A stretch of 64,000 nt of DNA from Chlorocebus sabaeus (GCF_047675955.1 NC_132928.1:49036889-49100888), one strand, 5' to 3'. Numbered from the stretch's first letter, positions 35,421 to 46,790 are shown. Numbers and translations: made by a program. The notes: generated from the letters alone by a model not told the origin.

Positions 35421-35801
35421 TATTATAGATTGAATGTGTCACCCCAAAATTCATAAATACACTGACATCCTAACCCCCAGTGTGATAGTATTAGGAGGTG
35501 GGCCTTTGGTGAACAATTTGGTGATGAGGACAGAGCCCTCTTGATAGAGATTAATGCCTTTATAAAGGAGACCCCAGGAAGCTTCCATGCCCCTTTTACC
35601 ATGTGAGGACAGAGTGAGGAGACAGTCATCTAGGGGCCAGAAAGCAGGCCCTTCTGACATGGAATCTGCTGATGCTCTGACCTAAGAATTCACAGCCTCG
35701 AGTGCTAAGATAAACAAATTTTCCTAATCTTAAATTTCTGTTGTTTATATGCGGCACCGTCGATGTGGCATTCTTGTTATAGTAGTCCAAAAGGACCAAG
35801 A
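35421..35801 (+). mobile_element. ERVL-MaLR-type solo LTR in old L1
   Basis: TATTATAGATTGAATGTGTC at the left (TG changed to TA), then AGGAGGTGGGCCTTTGGTGA, and TTGTTATAGTAGTCCAAAAG at the right. Same broad family as 3207-3597 and 7824-8180. L1 ORF2 text lies on both sides. Confidence 0.7.
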
Positions 35802-36493
35802 TGGGAGAGAACAATTCCCAACTCATTTCAGGTCGTCAATGCTATCTTGACACCAAAATCAGACAAAGACAGTACACAAAGGAAACTATAAACCAATATC
35901 CCTTATAAATAGAGATGTAAAAATCATTGAGAAAATATTAGGTAACTGAGTCCAACAATATGTAAAAAGAATAGCATACCACAACCTAGTGGGAGTAGAT
36001 CCCAGGAATGCAAAACTAGCTTAATATTTGAAAATCAAAAAATGTAATCTAAATTACAGTGTAAAGAAAAAAAAACACATGGTCGTATGACTTGACGCAT
36101 AAAAAGCATGTGACAAAACTCCATGTCCATCAACAATAAAATCTCTCAGCAAATTAGAAATAGGAAAAAAGTTCCCCGACTTGACAAAAGGCATCTATGG
36201 AAGAGGGGAAAAACCCTGCAGCAAACATTATAACTAATAGTAAAGACTAAGATGGGAACAAGGAGAAAGAATGGCTACTCTTCACACCTATTCAACATCA
36301 CATTGAATATCCTGGTCAGGGCAATAATATGAGAAAAAGAAATAAATGCATATAGTTTGAAAAGGAAGACATAAAACTGTAGACAAGATGACCGTGTAGA
36401 GAAACCCAAGGAATTTATCAAAAACTCTTAGAAATAGTAGGCGAGTTTATTAGGGTCACAATATACAAGGTCAATACATTTTTTAAAAAATTG

Positions 36494-36756
36494 ATCAGGC
36501 ACAGTGGCTCACACCTGTAATCCCAGCACTCTGGGAGGCCAAAGTGGGCATATCACTTGAGGTCAGGAGTTCGAGACCAGCCTGGCCAATATGGTGAAAC
36601 CCTGTTTCCATCAAAAGTGCCTGTAGTCTCAGCTACTCAGGAGGCTAAGGTGGGGGAATCGCTTGAATCTTGGAGGCAGAGGTTGCAGTAAGCCAAGATC
36701 GTGCCACTGTATTGCAGCCTGGGCAACATAGTGAGACCTTGTCTGGAAAAAAAAAA
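36494..36756 (+). mobile_element. Alu SINE with internal deletion, in old L1
   Basis: Left arm, then a deletion in the middle linker (CATCAAAAGTGCCTGTAGTC), then right arm and a short A tail. Confidence 0.92.
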
Positions 36757-37874
36757 TCAATCATAATTTTATACACTGGCAATGCACAACTGGGAGATTA
36801 AACAACATACCATTTACAACAGTTTTAAAAGGAAATAATTGGGTATAAATTTAACAAAACTTGTATAGGATCTGTATACGGAAAACTACAAATCACTGAT
36901 AAAATTTATCAAAGAAGACCTAAATGGAGACACTTTCCATAATCACGTATTGGAAGCCAAAATGCAGTAAAGATGTCAATTCTCCCTAAATTGATCTACA
37001 GATTTAACACAGTTCTAATCGATATGCCAGAAATATTTTTTTATATAGACAAATGGAGTCTAAATTTTATATTAGGCAAAATATAAGGGCAAAACAACTA
37101 AAATAACTAGATAAAAAGGCAAAAGCCAATAGAAAGACAAAAGAATGAAAATAGCCATAAAATTTTTGAAAAACAATAAAGTCAGAGAAATCATCCTAGA
37201 CAATTTTAAGTCATAATTAAGACAAAGTGGACACCGTGGTATTAGCAAAGGAATAGACATACAAACCAATGAAACAGAATAGACAGTTCAGAAATAAACC
37301 CAAACAAATAAGGTAAATTGATTTTTGACAAAGGTCCACAGGCAATTCAAAGGACAAGGGAGAGAGACTCTTTTAACAAATTATGTTACAACAACTGGAT
37401 GTTCACATCTAAGAAAATGAACTGGTCTAAACCCCACAACTTTTACAAAAATTAACTCAAAATGGATGACAGAGTGAAATGTAAAATGAAAAACTATAAA
37501 CCTTTTAGAAGAAAACAAAGGAGAAAATCTTTGTGACCAGGGGTTAGACAAAAAGATCTTAAGACACGACATCAAAATGAAAAAAAAACTGATAAATTGA
37601 ACTCAATCAAAATAAAAAAACTGTGCTATGTGAAGGCCACTGTTAAAGAATGAAAAAACTACAAGTTACAGACTTGGACAAAATGTTTGCAAGTCACAAA
37701 ATCAACAAAAGGACTTGTATCTAGAATATATAAACACTCTCAAAACTCAAGAGTGAGAACACAGAAAACCCAAATTTAAAAATGGACAAAAGACTGGAAA
37801 ATACTAATGGCAAAGAAGTACATAAAAAGATGTTCACTACCATGAGCCATTAGAGAAATGCAAATTAAAACCAT

Positions 37875-38012
37875 AGTGATGAAAATGTTCTAACAAGATT
37901 GTGACGGTTACATAACTCTGAATATACTAAAACCACTGAACGGTTGAACATTTTAAATGAGCAATTTTTATGTTAGGTGAATTAGACCTCAATAAAGATT
38001 CTAAAAAATTAA
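37875..38012 (+). mobile_element. Short L1M 3' end nested in old L1
   Basis: TGATGAAAATGTTCTAACAA, then CCACTGAACGGTTGAACATT and CAATAAAGATTCTAAAAA, a complete 3' UTR terminus of an old L1. It breaks the ORF2 text between AAATTAAAACCATA and GCAATGAGATACTA. The short flanks AAATTAAAACCAT and AAATTAAATATGC are a possible degraded duplication. Confidence 0.55.
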
Positions 38013-38182
38013 ATATGCAATGAGATACTATTTATAAAAATATTAAGATAGCTAAAATAAAACATCCTAACAGTATCAAATGATAAAGATACAGAGCAAC
38101 TCCAACTCATATATTGCTGGTGGGAATGCAGAATGGTACAGCTACTCTGGAAAACAGTGTGGCAGTTTCTCATAAAGCTATG

Positions 38183-38487
38183 GGCCAGGTGCAGTGGCTC
38201 ACACCTGTAATCCTAGCACTTTGGGAGGCCAAGGTGTGCAGATCACTTGAGTTCAGGAGTTTGAGACCAGCCTGGCCAACATGGCCAAACTTCATCTCTA
38301 CTAAAAATACAAAAATTAGTTGGGCATGGTGGCGCATGCCTGTAATCTCAGCTACTCGGGAGGCTGATACAGGAGAATCACTTGAACCCAGGAGGTTGCA
38401 GTGAGCTGAGATCACGCCATTGCACTCCAGCCTGGGTGACAGAGCGAGACGCTGTCTCAAAAAAATAAAGATAAATAAATAAAATAA
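38183..38487 (+). mobile_element. AluS-type SINE in old L1 ORF2 end
   Basis: A dimeric Alu between ATAAAGCTATG (38172-38182) and ATAAAGTTATG (38488-38498), a target-site duplication with one change. The tail has become AAAT-rich. Confidence 0.94.
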
Positions 38488-39239
38488 ATAAAGTTATGTA
38501 CTTACCAAATAACCCAGCAATCCCACTCCTTAGTATCTACAGAAATAAAAACTTAACTTCACACAAAAACCTGTACACAAATATTTGAAGCAGCTTCTTT
38601 TCATAATCACCAAAAACTGGAAACAACCCAAATGTCCTACTGGATAAACAAATCATGGTATACCCATTATGCATGGAATGCTACTCAGCAATAAAAAGTA
38701 ATGAATTATTGACTTAAGCAACACTGGCATGAATCTCAGAGGATTATGCTATATGGAAAGAGCCAAGTATCAAAATATTACATACTGTCTCATTCTATTT
38801 ATATGACATTCTCAAAATGTTAAAAATATAGTAATGATAAACAGATCAGCAGTTGGTGGGGGTTATGCATAGGAGGAGTGTATAACTACAAAGGAATAAC
38901 AGTAGGAATGTTTTAGGCTGATGGAACTCTTCTGTATCTTCATTGGGGTGCTGATTACATGGATTTATATCTGTGTTTAAATTCATACAACTGTACAAGA
39001 AGAAGTCAATGTCACTATATGTTAACTTAAAAAAATTTACAATATCAATTTATATGATTACTATTTCAAGAGGCCATTTCCGAGCAAAGAGAAAATTAAA
39101 TAAAAAGGGGAAAACAGTATATCACGTTTTAGAAAATGCTATAATAGGTATACATAGCCTGAATTTTCCCCAGCCTCACCAACCTGTAGGTGTTTCAATG
39201 ATAACTCCAATGTTTGCTACTCATTGCCCTTATATAACG

Positions 39240-39719
39240 TAGGAAAACAGACTATTCCATGGCAAGGGTGATGCCATCTTGAAGCAAAACTGCCCTGATA
39301 ACTAGTGTTTGATCCACTTGCTTCTCCCTCCACCACATACCAAGGTGTTCTGCAGTAAAGTCTTTAAACAAAGGCCTATAACATACATAACTCTCATAAA
39401 GATGCTTATCTAAACTCCCCAGTGGTCACAAGTCTTGGCAAGAAAGTCCGAAGATAGGACCAGGTGCACATGTTTTACCTTAAAAGCTTGCTCTATAAAG
39501 AATATTTTCCATAGAGCAGGTGTGGGTATCCACTATCTTGCGGTTGCTTGAGACAGCCCTTCTTTTCCTAAGTTCCTATTAAGTATTTCTTTCCGAGAAA
39601 CTGGACTTGTCAGGCTCTTTCTATGGCCTTCCAGCTCCCTCAGCCTTGGGGGTAAATCTGCATATATCTGCTCACTGTTGAACACATAATGTCTAATCTC
39701 TTTTTGGTCTCCACTCTTC
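39240..39719 (+). mobile_element. Possible diverged LTR
   Basis: A non-LINE stretch with LTR-like layout: TATA-like TATAAA near 39493, then a pyrimidine-rich run with CTATTAAGTATTTCTTTCC near 39576 as a possible altered poly(A) signal. The family is not recognised and no target-site duplication was found. The minus-strand frame 39533-39721 is not supported as a gene. Confidence 0.3.
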
Positions 39720-39744
39720 ACCCCAACCCCAACCCCAACCCCAA
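39720..39744 (-). other. Canonical G-quadruplex-type tract (TTGGGG repeats on minus strand)
   Basis: Four C4 runs at 39721, 39727, 39733 and 39739, each separated by AA. The minus strand therefore has four G4 runs with two-base loops. Confidence 0.85.
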
Positions 39745-39834
39745 ATCCAGTTATTTACAGAAGGCCAAGATGTCTTACAAGTGTTTATATGTTATTCATT
39801 TCTTGTCTCTATTTTGTTGATGTCTCATTCTTAT

Positions 39835-39905
39835 AAAGTCACTTAACACATTATTAAATGAAATAATCTATGTAAAGCATTTAGCTCAGTGCCTGACATA
39901 CAGAG
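39835..39905 (+). mobile_element. MIR 3' fragment
   Basis: TTAAATGAAATAATCTATGT, then AAAGCATTTAGCTCAGTGCC and TGACATACAG, the MIR 3' order. Confidence 0.45.
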
Positions 39906-39907
39906 AG

Positions 39908-40090
39908 AATTTTGGCATTCTATCTTTTTGTGACATTAGACAAACAAGCCCTAGACCATGGTGTGAAGACATCTTGATTCCAATCCAGGTATTCTATAAC
40001 TGTGGAATACTGAGCAAACCATGATACTAAGTTCTCTGGGCTTCAATTATCTCATTTGTAAAACAATGCATCTCAAACTCTAATGTGCAT
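39908..40090 (+). repeat. MIR-like plus MER5 start; paralogous to 48912-49107
   Basis: Contains a MIR-like core (TTCCAATCCAGG to TCATTTGTAAAACAATG) joined directly to a MER5-like start (TCTCAAACTCTAATGTGCAT). The same junction and 5' flank (AATTTTGGCATTC) recur at 48912-49107. Confidence 0.5.
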
Positions 40091-40254
40091 CTGTGAAGGT
40101 TTGCTAATGCTGCCCTTCCAAAGCTGCAAACCCTTAAAAGAGTCCTTTAGTCCTCATAAGAGCCATGCTAGGTTCCTGCAAAAATGAGGAAAATACCCTC
40201 TCACTGTAATTATTTCAGGTAGCTTTAATATACCATGTTGTCAACACTAGATCT

Positions 40255-40545
40255 TGGTACGTGCTATTTCCTCAGCTTGAAAAACCTCCCTATCCTTCCC
40301 CCTAGTTAATTCAACCTTCAAGTATCAGCTAAAACATTAATAACATAAGGCAATGTTTTCTGACCATCCCCCATTATGTTAAATTCCCATCATGTTCTTC
40401 TGTAGCATTCTATTTCTTCTTCACATTGTTTACATACTTCTAATTATGTATTTAAAATCAGAATGAAGTTATAGACTCCAGGAGGACAGGGCTAGTATCT
40501 ATTTTATTCATTGCCATATCCCGTATCCTGGTGTCTAGTATTCAT
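40255..40545 (+). mobile_element. L2 LINE 3' fragment
   Basis: ACGTGCTATTTCCTCAGCTT, then TTCAAGTATCAGCTAAAAC, TCCAGGAGGACAGGGCTAGT and TTGCCATATCCCGTATCCTG, in L2 3'-end order. Confidence 0.6.
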
Positions 40546-40726
40546 AGATACTCATGACTGGTTGCTGTATGCGCTGAGGGGTAATGAACTCCAGAGATGT
40601 GAAAAGAAGGATATGTGACCATCCATCTCAGTAATAATATAAAAGAGATTCATGTAAAGGATGGGAACTGAAACTAGAAGACCTTCAACAAATAAAAATG
40701 ATATTTTTACTATAATTTGGATTACC

Positions 40727-41955
40727 GAAAACTGGCTAGCCACATGTAGAAAGCTGAAACTGGATCCCTTCCTTACACCTTACACAAAAATTAATTCAAG
40801 ATAGATTAAAGACTTAAATGTTAGACCTAAAACCATAAAAACCCTAAAAGAAAACCTAGGCAATACCATTCAGGACATAGGCATGGGCAAGGACTTCATG
40901 ACTAAAACACCAAAAGCAATGACAACAAAAGCCAAAATTGACCAATGAGATCTAATTAAACTAAAGAGCTTCTGCACAGCAAAAGAAACTACCATGAGAG
41001 TGAACAGGCAACCTACAGAATGGGAGAAAATTTTTGCAATCTACTTATCTGACACAGGACTAATATCCAGAACCTACAAAGAACTCAAACAAATTTACAA
41101 GTAAAAAACACACAACCCCATCAAAAAGTGGGCAAAGGATATGAACAGACACTTCTCAAAAGAAGACATTTATGCAGCCAACAGACACATGAAAAAAATG
41201 CTCATCATCACTGGCCATCAGAGAAATGCAAATCAAAACCACAATGAGATACCATCTCACACCAGTTAGAATGGTGATCATTAAAAAGTCAGGAAACAAC
41301 AGGTGCTGGTGAGGATGCAGAGAAATAGGAACACTTTTACACTGTTGGTGGGACTGTAAACTAGTTCAACCATTGTGGAAGACAGTGTGATGATTCCTCA
41401 AGGATCTAGAACTAGAAATACCATTTGACCCAGCCATCCCATTACTGGATGTATACCCAAAGGATTATAAATCATGCTGCTATAAAGACACATGCACACA
41501 TATGTTTACTGCGGCACTATTCACACAGCAAAGACTTGGAACCAACCCAAATGCCCATCAATGACAGACTGGATTAAGAAAATGTGGCACATATACACCA
41601 TGGAATACTATGCAGCCTTTAAAAATGATGAGTTCATGTCCTTTGTAGGGACATGGATGCAGCTGGAAACCATCATTCTCAGCAAACTATCGCAAGGACA
41701 GAAAACCAGACACCGCATGTTCTCACTCATAGGTGGGAACTGAACAATGAGAACACTTGGACACAGGAAGGGGAACATCACACACCAGGGCCTGTCGTGG
41801 GGTTGGGGGAGGGATGAGGAATAGCATTAGGAGATATACCTAATGTAAATGAGTTCATGGGTGTAGCACACCAACATGGCACATGTATACATATGTAACA
41901 AACCTGCATGTTGTGCACATGTACCCTAGAACTTAAAGTATATATATTTTAAAAA
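40727..41955 (+). mobile_element. L1PA 3' end, 5'-truncated
   Basis: From ORF2 (GAAAACTGGCTAGCCACATG) through the end of ORF2 to the 3' UTR (ACATGTACCCTAGAACTTAA) and a short A-rich end. Homologous to 978-1424 of the window and continuing past the point where that copy stops. Stops break the frame early (for example CCAATGAGATC near 40940), but 41492-41743 keeps 83 codons of the ORF2 C-terminus. Confidence 0.93.
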
Positions 41956-43075
41956 GTAAATTGTCAAATAATTAGAATACAGTGGAAATTATAATGAAAC
42001 TTGTGAACATAACTTATTCTTAACTGTCTTATTTAGAAGTCTGTTTTACAAACTCTAGAGATTCGGATTTGTTAAAAGCATTATCATTAAATTGTAGATG
42101 AAGGGAATAGTTAACAGAGTTCAAGAGAATGTCAGATTGATCAGCTTTCACTATTTAATCAATAAATAAAATGTTAAATTTAGTGACTGTACACAAATCA
42201 AATGCTTCAAGTTGTGGTGTGACACAGTCTTATTCACTAAAGGTACTTAAAACATTTTTGAAATAAAAATTCTGAACAACACTTAATTAAAAACGTAAAG
42301 GATCAAGCTCAATCTTGTCTTCCCAATTGAATTAACAGATGTTGCCTGTTTTTGTTTGGAATACAAGTCATTTCATGGAATTAATTATTTAGTTAATATT
42401 TTCTTTCTTATAAAATCTGGTGTTAATTGGAAATCATTTTTTTCTTCAGTCTAAACAAGTTAAATGTCTAGCAAGAGCCATAATGGAATACTCAAATCTG
42501 TTTAAAACCATTTAAAGTTACTATTTGATTAGACAGTTTTCAAATAGACTTGGACTATTAAATACAGAACAGACACATTCTGTCTGACAATATCTATTTC
42601 TGAAATGAAGTGTTTCTGCACTTCAAATGCATTATCGAAAAGAGCCACAATAAAAACATATTCAAGACCAATTCCTATCAGTAGTCAAGAGAACTAATTT
42701 TTATTTCTGTGATTCCTCACTAGCTCACTCATTACAGATGAGGAATTCTACTAATTATGTACATCTGCCAAGATCCTATTTCCAAATGAGGTCATATTCT
42801 GGGTAACATAATGATATCCTTGCTGCTAAGACAATGGTCCCTTTTCAGTACTTATTTTCTGAGACCTCCTCCACTGTATTTCACAATTCTGATCACTCAT
42901 AGTTCTTGATACCCTGCCCCCTCAAAACCCCATCTTCGTTTCCAAGATACCAATCTTCACGATAGGGTCTTCCTACTAAAATCTTTCGCCTATACAATGA
43001 AGGTTTCAAAATCTTGTTCTCTAGCCACTTACTTACTGGGCTGATACGCCATACTGAAGATCTGCCACTGGCTGT
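41956..43075. other. Mostly unassigned; possible MLT1 scrap
   Basis: CCAAGATCCTATTTCCAAAT near 42768, followed by GAGGTCATATTCTGGG, resembles an antisense MLT1 piece. The rest is not recognised. Confidence 0.4.
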
Positions 43076-43083
43076 CCCACATG

Positions 43084-43545
43084 TGAAACTGGTCCACTGT
43101 ACCACATAGAAATGGACCCTCTCAGTCTTGAAACTTGAGAAAGTTTCAAGTTACATTTGTCTTATCTGAGTTCCTTTCTCTGGAAACCAACTATCAGGCC
43201 TCTCAGATCAAGGAATTGAAACTTCCCAGATCATTGCATCTGAACAATAAGATGCCAGACCCCTGACCCATCATGATTGCCTAACCCACTGCCTGTTTGC
43301 TGTTGACCAACTCCTCTTCCTTACCCGTCCCTAATTCCTGCTTTTCCACACATGGTTACATTTCTTTTGCTATATAAACAAACCCCTAATTTTAGTTGGT
43401 CAGAGAGATGGATTTGAGACCGGTCTCCTATCACGGCTGCAGCACCTGATTAAAGCCTTCCCCTGGCAATACTCCTTTCTCAGTGGTTGGCTTTCTGAGT
43501 AGCAAGCAGCAGGCCCTCAATTAAACCCCCAGTGTTTTGGTAACA
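43084..43545 (+). mobile_element. ERV1-type solo LTR, family A copy 1
   Basis: 462 bp, starting TG and ending CA, flanked by CATG on both sides (43080-43083 and 43546-43549), the 4-bp duplication expected of ERV1. It has a TATATAAA box at 43371-43378 and an ATTAAA-type poly(A) signal at 43449-43454, so U3, R and U5 can be ordered. No internal viral sequence adjoins it. The family is not named. A second copy lies at 46078-46486. Confidence 0.8.
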
Positions 43546-43594
43546 CATGCACCTTAAACTTAACATGTCCAACACTAATTTCAGTAACCTGGAA

Positions 43595-43860
43595 GTGTAA
43601 TAGTTAGAAGCAAAAGCTCAGGAATAAAGACTGCCTGGGTTGAAATTCTGGCTCTGCCTCTTTCTTATTAAATATCTGACCCTGAAGAAGATACTCTAAT
43701 CTTTTTTTAACTGTTTCTCTCATCAGTAAAACCAAAATAATAATTATAAGTGTCCTCAAAGGACTGTTACGAAAATTAAATGAAATTATGTATATAAAGC
43801 ATTTAGCAAAATGCCTGACATACAGGAAGCACTCAAAATATCAGCTACTATTAACATTAT
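43595..43860 (+). mobile_element. MIR SINE, near full length
   Basis: AATAGTTAGAAGCAAAAGCT, then CTGCCTGGGTTGAAATTCTG, GGACTGTTACGAAAATTAAA and AATGCCTGACATACAGGAAG, in full MIR order. Confidence 0.65.
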
Positions 43861-44345
43861 CATCATCTTCAAACTTCCCTCAAAAACATCTTTTTCTGGT
43901 TTTCTTAATTCAGTTGCCTTAACTGGCTATCAATTGCCTAAACTAGAAACTGGAAAGTTATCCTTGATTCCTTCCTATTACTTTTCTACCAAATAAAATC
44001 CTGTCTTCCCTAGTTCCTTTAATAGTTCTTAAAGCCACTGCTCTACATTTCTACCACCTCTATCTCCATATACCTCTCCTTTTACTTCTTTCTAGATTAT
44101 TAACACAGATTCTGAACTGTCTTCCTTGTTTCCAGATGAGCCCTTCTTCTAATCTATTGCTGCCAAACCCTTCCTTCATCTCTCTTATCCCCTTTCTCAG
44201 TTAAAAGCTTCTAGTTCCACGCGTATCTCCACCTAGTGCTTTTTACCCTCTGTACCTACCAAATATAGCACAATACTGATTGTATTTGTTGGATGAACAA
44301 GGAAACTCTGCAAATTTATAGTCAATTTATAATTTGGAAAGAGCC
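43861..44345. other. Unassigned sequence
   Basis: Pyrimidine-rich, possibly an old LINE remnant. Nothing clear. Confidence 0.4.
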
Positions 44346-44349
44346 AAAA

Positions 44350-45187
44350 TGATAAGAGGAGTGCTGGGAAGGGAAGAGCATGGCCCTTTTAAATGATATG
44401 CAAGTGGAGAAGGGAAGTGCGGGGTAGAGGAGGGCATGGTTCCTAGCTAGGGGTAGGAACAAAAATAGTCCCCATGGACATAGGTAAGGACAGGCATTTT
44501 TGTTTTCCTGCCCAAATGTTGCATTTCCCAAGACCACCTTGGCCTGCCACGCCCCTATCCAGTGCCTATAGAAACCCCCAAGACCGTAGCAGGCAGGCAC
44601 ACAAGCCACTAGACATGGAAAGGAGCACATCAGTGAAGGAACACGCAGGCGGCTGGACGTCGAGAGGAATGCACCGACATACATGGGGACACCGACGAGC
44701 CACCAACAACTAGAAGCAGAAAGATGCTCAGGTTGGCTGCCGTAAAGAGAGCCCAGGCCGCTGAGCGGCCCGACTCCAGGAGAAATCGTCCCCACTCCAT
44801 CTCCCTTCTGGTCTGCTGAGAGCCACCGCCACTCAATCAAATCTTGTAGTTATTCTTCAAGCCCAAATGTGATCGGATTCTTCCCGTACACCAAGGTAAG
44901 AACCGGGATACAGAAAGCCCTCTGTCCTTGCGACAAGGTGAAAGGTCTAATTGAGCTGGTGAACACAAGCCGCCTAGAGATGGCAAAACTAAAAGAGCAC
45001 AAGGTAACACATGCCCACTGAGGCTTCACCTGTAAACATTTACTCCTAGACACTGCCATGGGGTCAGAGCCCACAACCTGCCCATCTGTATGCTCCCCTA
45101 GAAGTCTGAGCACTGGGGCACTGAAGAATCAAGCCACTCCCCCATCGCACATCCTGTGAGGGGGACACGGGAACTTTCCCCATTTCA
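44350..45187 (+). mobile_element. ERV1-type solo LTR, family B
   Basis: An 838-bp LTR-like unit from TG to CA, flanked by AAAA (44346-44349 and 45188-45191; weak because the site is A-rich). Layout: U3, a TATA-like CCTATAGAAACCCCC near 44567, an altered poly(A) signal near AATCAAATC (44837), and a U5 with CAGAAAGCCCTCTGTCCTTG. CpG density is higher than in surrounding DNA around 44640-44790. The 172-codon minus frame 44322-44840 is a translation of this LTR. The family is not assigned. Confidence 0.72.
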
Positions 45188-45486
45188 AAAACAACATCTC
45201 TTTGTCAAAAATCACCATCAATAGTTTCACACCAATATTTCATTAAGATCTACTTCTGGAATATTCAATTAAAAGGCCACCTTAAAATTATGAGAGTATT
45301 ATCTAGTACAAAACAGTAATAAAAAAAACGTAAGCTTCTGAAAAATCTTACTAGGAGTTAAGCATATTAATTAAGATACAAATAACCATGAGAAAATATA
45401 TCAAATTCATAGTAAAAGGGAAAATTTTAATCATCAAGACCCAGAAAGTTATTTTTACTTGACATATTGAAAAAAATGTCTTACTT
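45188..45486. other. Unassigned AT-rich sequence
   Basis: Nothing recognised between LTR B and the next Alu. Confidence 0.45.
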
Positions 45487-45499
45487 CAGAAAGGCATTT

Positions 45500-45803
45500 T
45501 ATTTTACTTTACTTTTTTTTTGAGATGGAGTCTCACTTTGTCACTCAGGCTAGAGTGCAGTGGGGGAATCTCGGCTCACTGCAACCTCTGCCTCCAGGGT
45601 TCAAGCAATTCTCCTGCCTCAGGCTCCCAAATAGCTGGGATTAGAGGCACAGGCAACCATGCCTGGCTAATTTCTGTATTTTCAGTAGAGGCAGGGCTTT
45701 GCCCTGTTGGCCAGGCTGGTCTTGAACTCCTCACCTCAGGTGATGTGCCCACCTCGGCCTCCCAAAGTGCTGGGATTACAGGCATGAGCCACCACGCCCA
45801 GCC
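45500..45803 (-). mobile_element. AluS-type SINE, antisense
   Basis: Flanked by CAGAAAGGCATTT (45487-45499 and 45804-45816), a 13-bp perfect target-site duplication. The open frames on both strands here are Alu translations. Confidence 0.95.
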
Positions 45804-45854
45804 CAGAAAGGCATTTCAAAAAGCATTTTTAAAACCTGTAAAAACTCTAGATCC

Positions 45855-46570
45855 GTGCTGTCCAATACAACAGCCACTAGCCACATGAATACCTGAAATG
45901 TGGTAGCCAGTTCAAATTGAGATGTGCTTTAAGAATTAAAAACATAGCAGATTTTGAAGACAACATAAAAATGTAAGATATCTCATTAACAATTTTTATA
46001 TTGATTATGTGTTAAAATGATCATACTTTGGATATGAGTTAAATAAAATACTATTAAATTTAATTTCACCTTGCTTCTGAAACCAGTCCAATATTCCCAT
46101 GGACTGTCCTTTTGGATGGACATAGAAATTAACCCTTCTGCTGTTAAAGTTTGACACTTGTAGTTGTTTTATCTGAGTTCCTCAGGAAAGGACCTTCAGG
46201 TCTCTCAAAAAAGGTATCAAAGAACTGAAAGTCACCAGATCACAGCACCATATGCCTCCTTGCCCCTCCCTAGTTCTTGCTTTCTTACATATTGTTACAT
46301 TTTTTTCCCTGCTATATAAACTCCTTCTTTTGGTCAGTCAGGGAGACGGATTTGAGACTGAACTCCCATCTTCTCGGCTGCAGCACCTGATTAAAGCCTC
46401 CTTCCTTAGCAATACTTTTATCGGTGATTAGCTTTCTGTGTGGCAAGTAGCAGGACCTAGACCTAACTTCTGGTGTTTCCGTAACACTTCTTTTTATTTT
46501 TAAAATGTCTACATACAGAAAATTTTAAACTGCATATGTGGTTCACACTGTATTTCTATTGAATGGTGCA
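45855..46570. mobile_element. Old DNA-transposon-like element split by an LTR
   Basis: The left end GTGCTGTCCAATACAACAGC and right end TATTTCTATTGAATGGTGCA form imperfect inverted ends of a common mammalian DNA-transposon repeat (TGCTGTCCAATA type). The body continues across the inserted LTR at 46078-46486. Subfamily not assigned. Confidence 0.55.
46078..46486 (+). mobile_element. ERV1-type solo LTR, family A copy 2
   Basis: 409 bp, starting TG and ending CA, flanked by CTTC (46074-46077 and 46487-46490). Collinear with 43084-43545 over most of its length: TTATCTGAGTTCCT, TATATAAA (46313-46320), GGCTGCAGCACCTGATTAAA and the GGTGTTTCCGTAACA end. Poly(A)-type ATTAAA at 46390-46395. Its duplication differs from that of copy 1, so the two are separate insertions. 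Confidence 0.82.
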
Positions 46571-46790
46571 GATCAACACCAATAATTCTAAACTAGGCAC
46601 TAGTAAAACGGCATATCACAACCACTTTAATTATCTGAATAACCTAATATATTAATACAATGTAATAAATTCTAGAGTAATGAATGAAGTGTTATAGATG
46701 CAGGGAACAGAGAATCATCTAAATACACAAAGATTCACCAGAGCAAGGATACTTGCATTGAATTTTTAAAGAAGAAAGTTTTTGATCCAG

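Larger units (their letters stand above)
30590..39020 (+). mobile_element. Near-complete ancient L1 (L1M type), multiply interrupted
   Basis: An old L1 laid out in order. 30590-31550 is 5'-region-like text (inferred from order and resemblance). 31870-32900 is ORF1-like, including ACTGTCAGCCCAGAATATAT and the CAGCAGACTACTCTAAAA block. 33350-37860 is ORF2, from the endonuclease part (AGAAACTCACTTCAAACATA; TATAGCTGGAGACTTCAACA) through RT and C-terminal parts. 38020-39020 is the ORF2 end and 3' UTR. Insertions within it are Alus at 31568, 34699, 35019, 36494 and 38183, a MaLR LTR at 35421 and a short L1 3' end near 37880. Removing these leaves roughly 6.4 kb, about full L1 length. All frames are broken. 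Confidence 0.75.

Noticed and set aside
31628..38460. Host exons within the open frames of this interval
   Set aside because: All belong to the ancient L1, its inserted Alus or the MaLR LTR.
41492..41743. 83-codon frame as a small gene
   Set aside because: It is the L1 ORF2 C-terminus (ending HRMFSLIGGN) inside a truncated L1PA copy.
44322..44840. 172-codon minus-strand frame
   Set aside because: It is the reverse translation of the ERV1-type LTR B and has no viral or host protein similarity that I recognise.
43084..46486. A single ERV provirus bounded by the two family A LTRs
   Set aside because: Each LTR has its own target-site duplication and no retroviral internal sequence lies between them.
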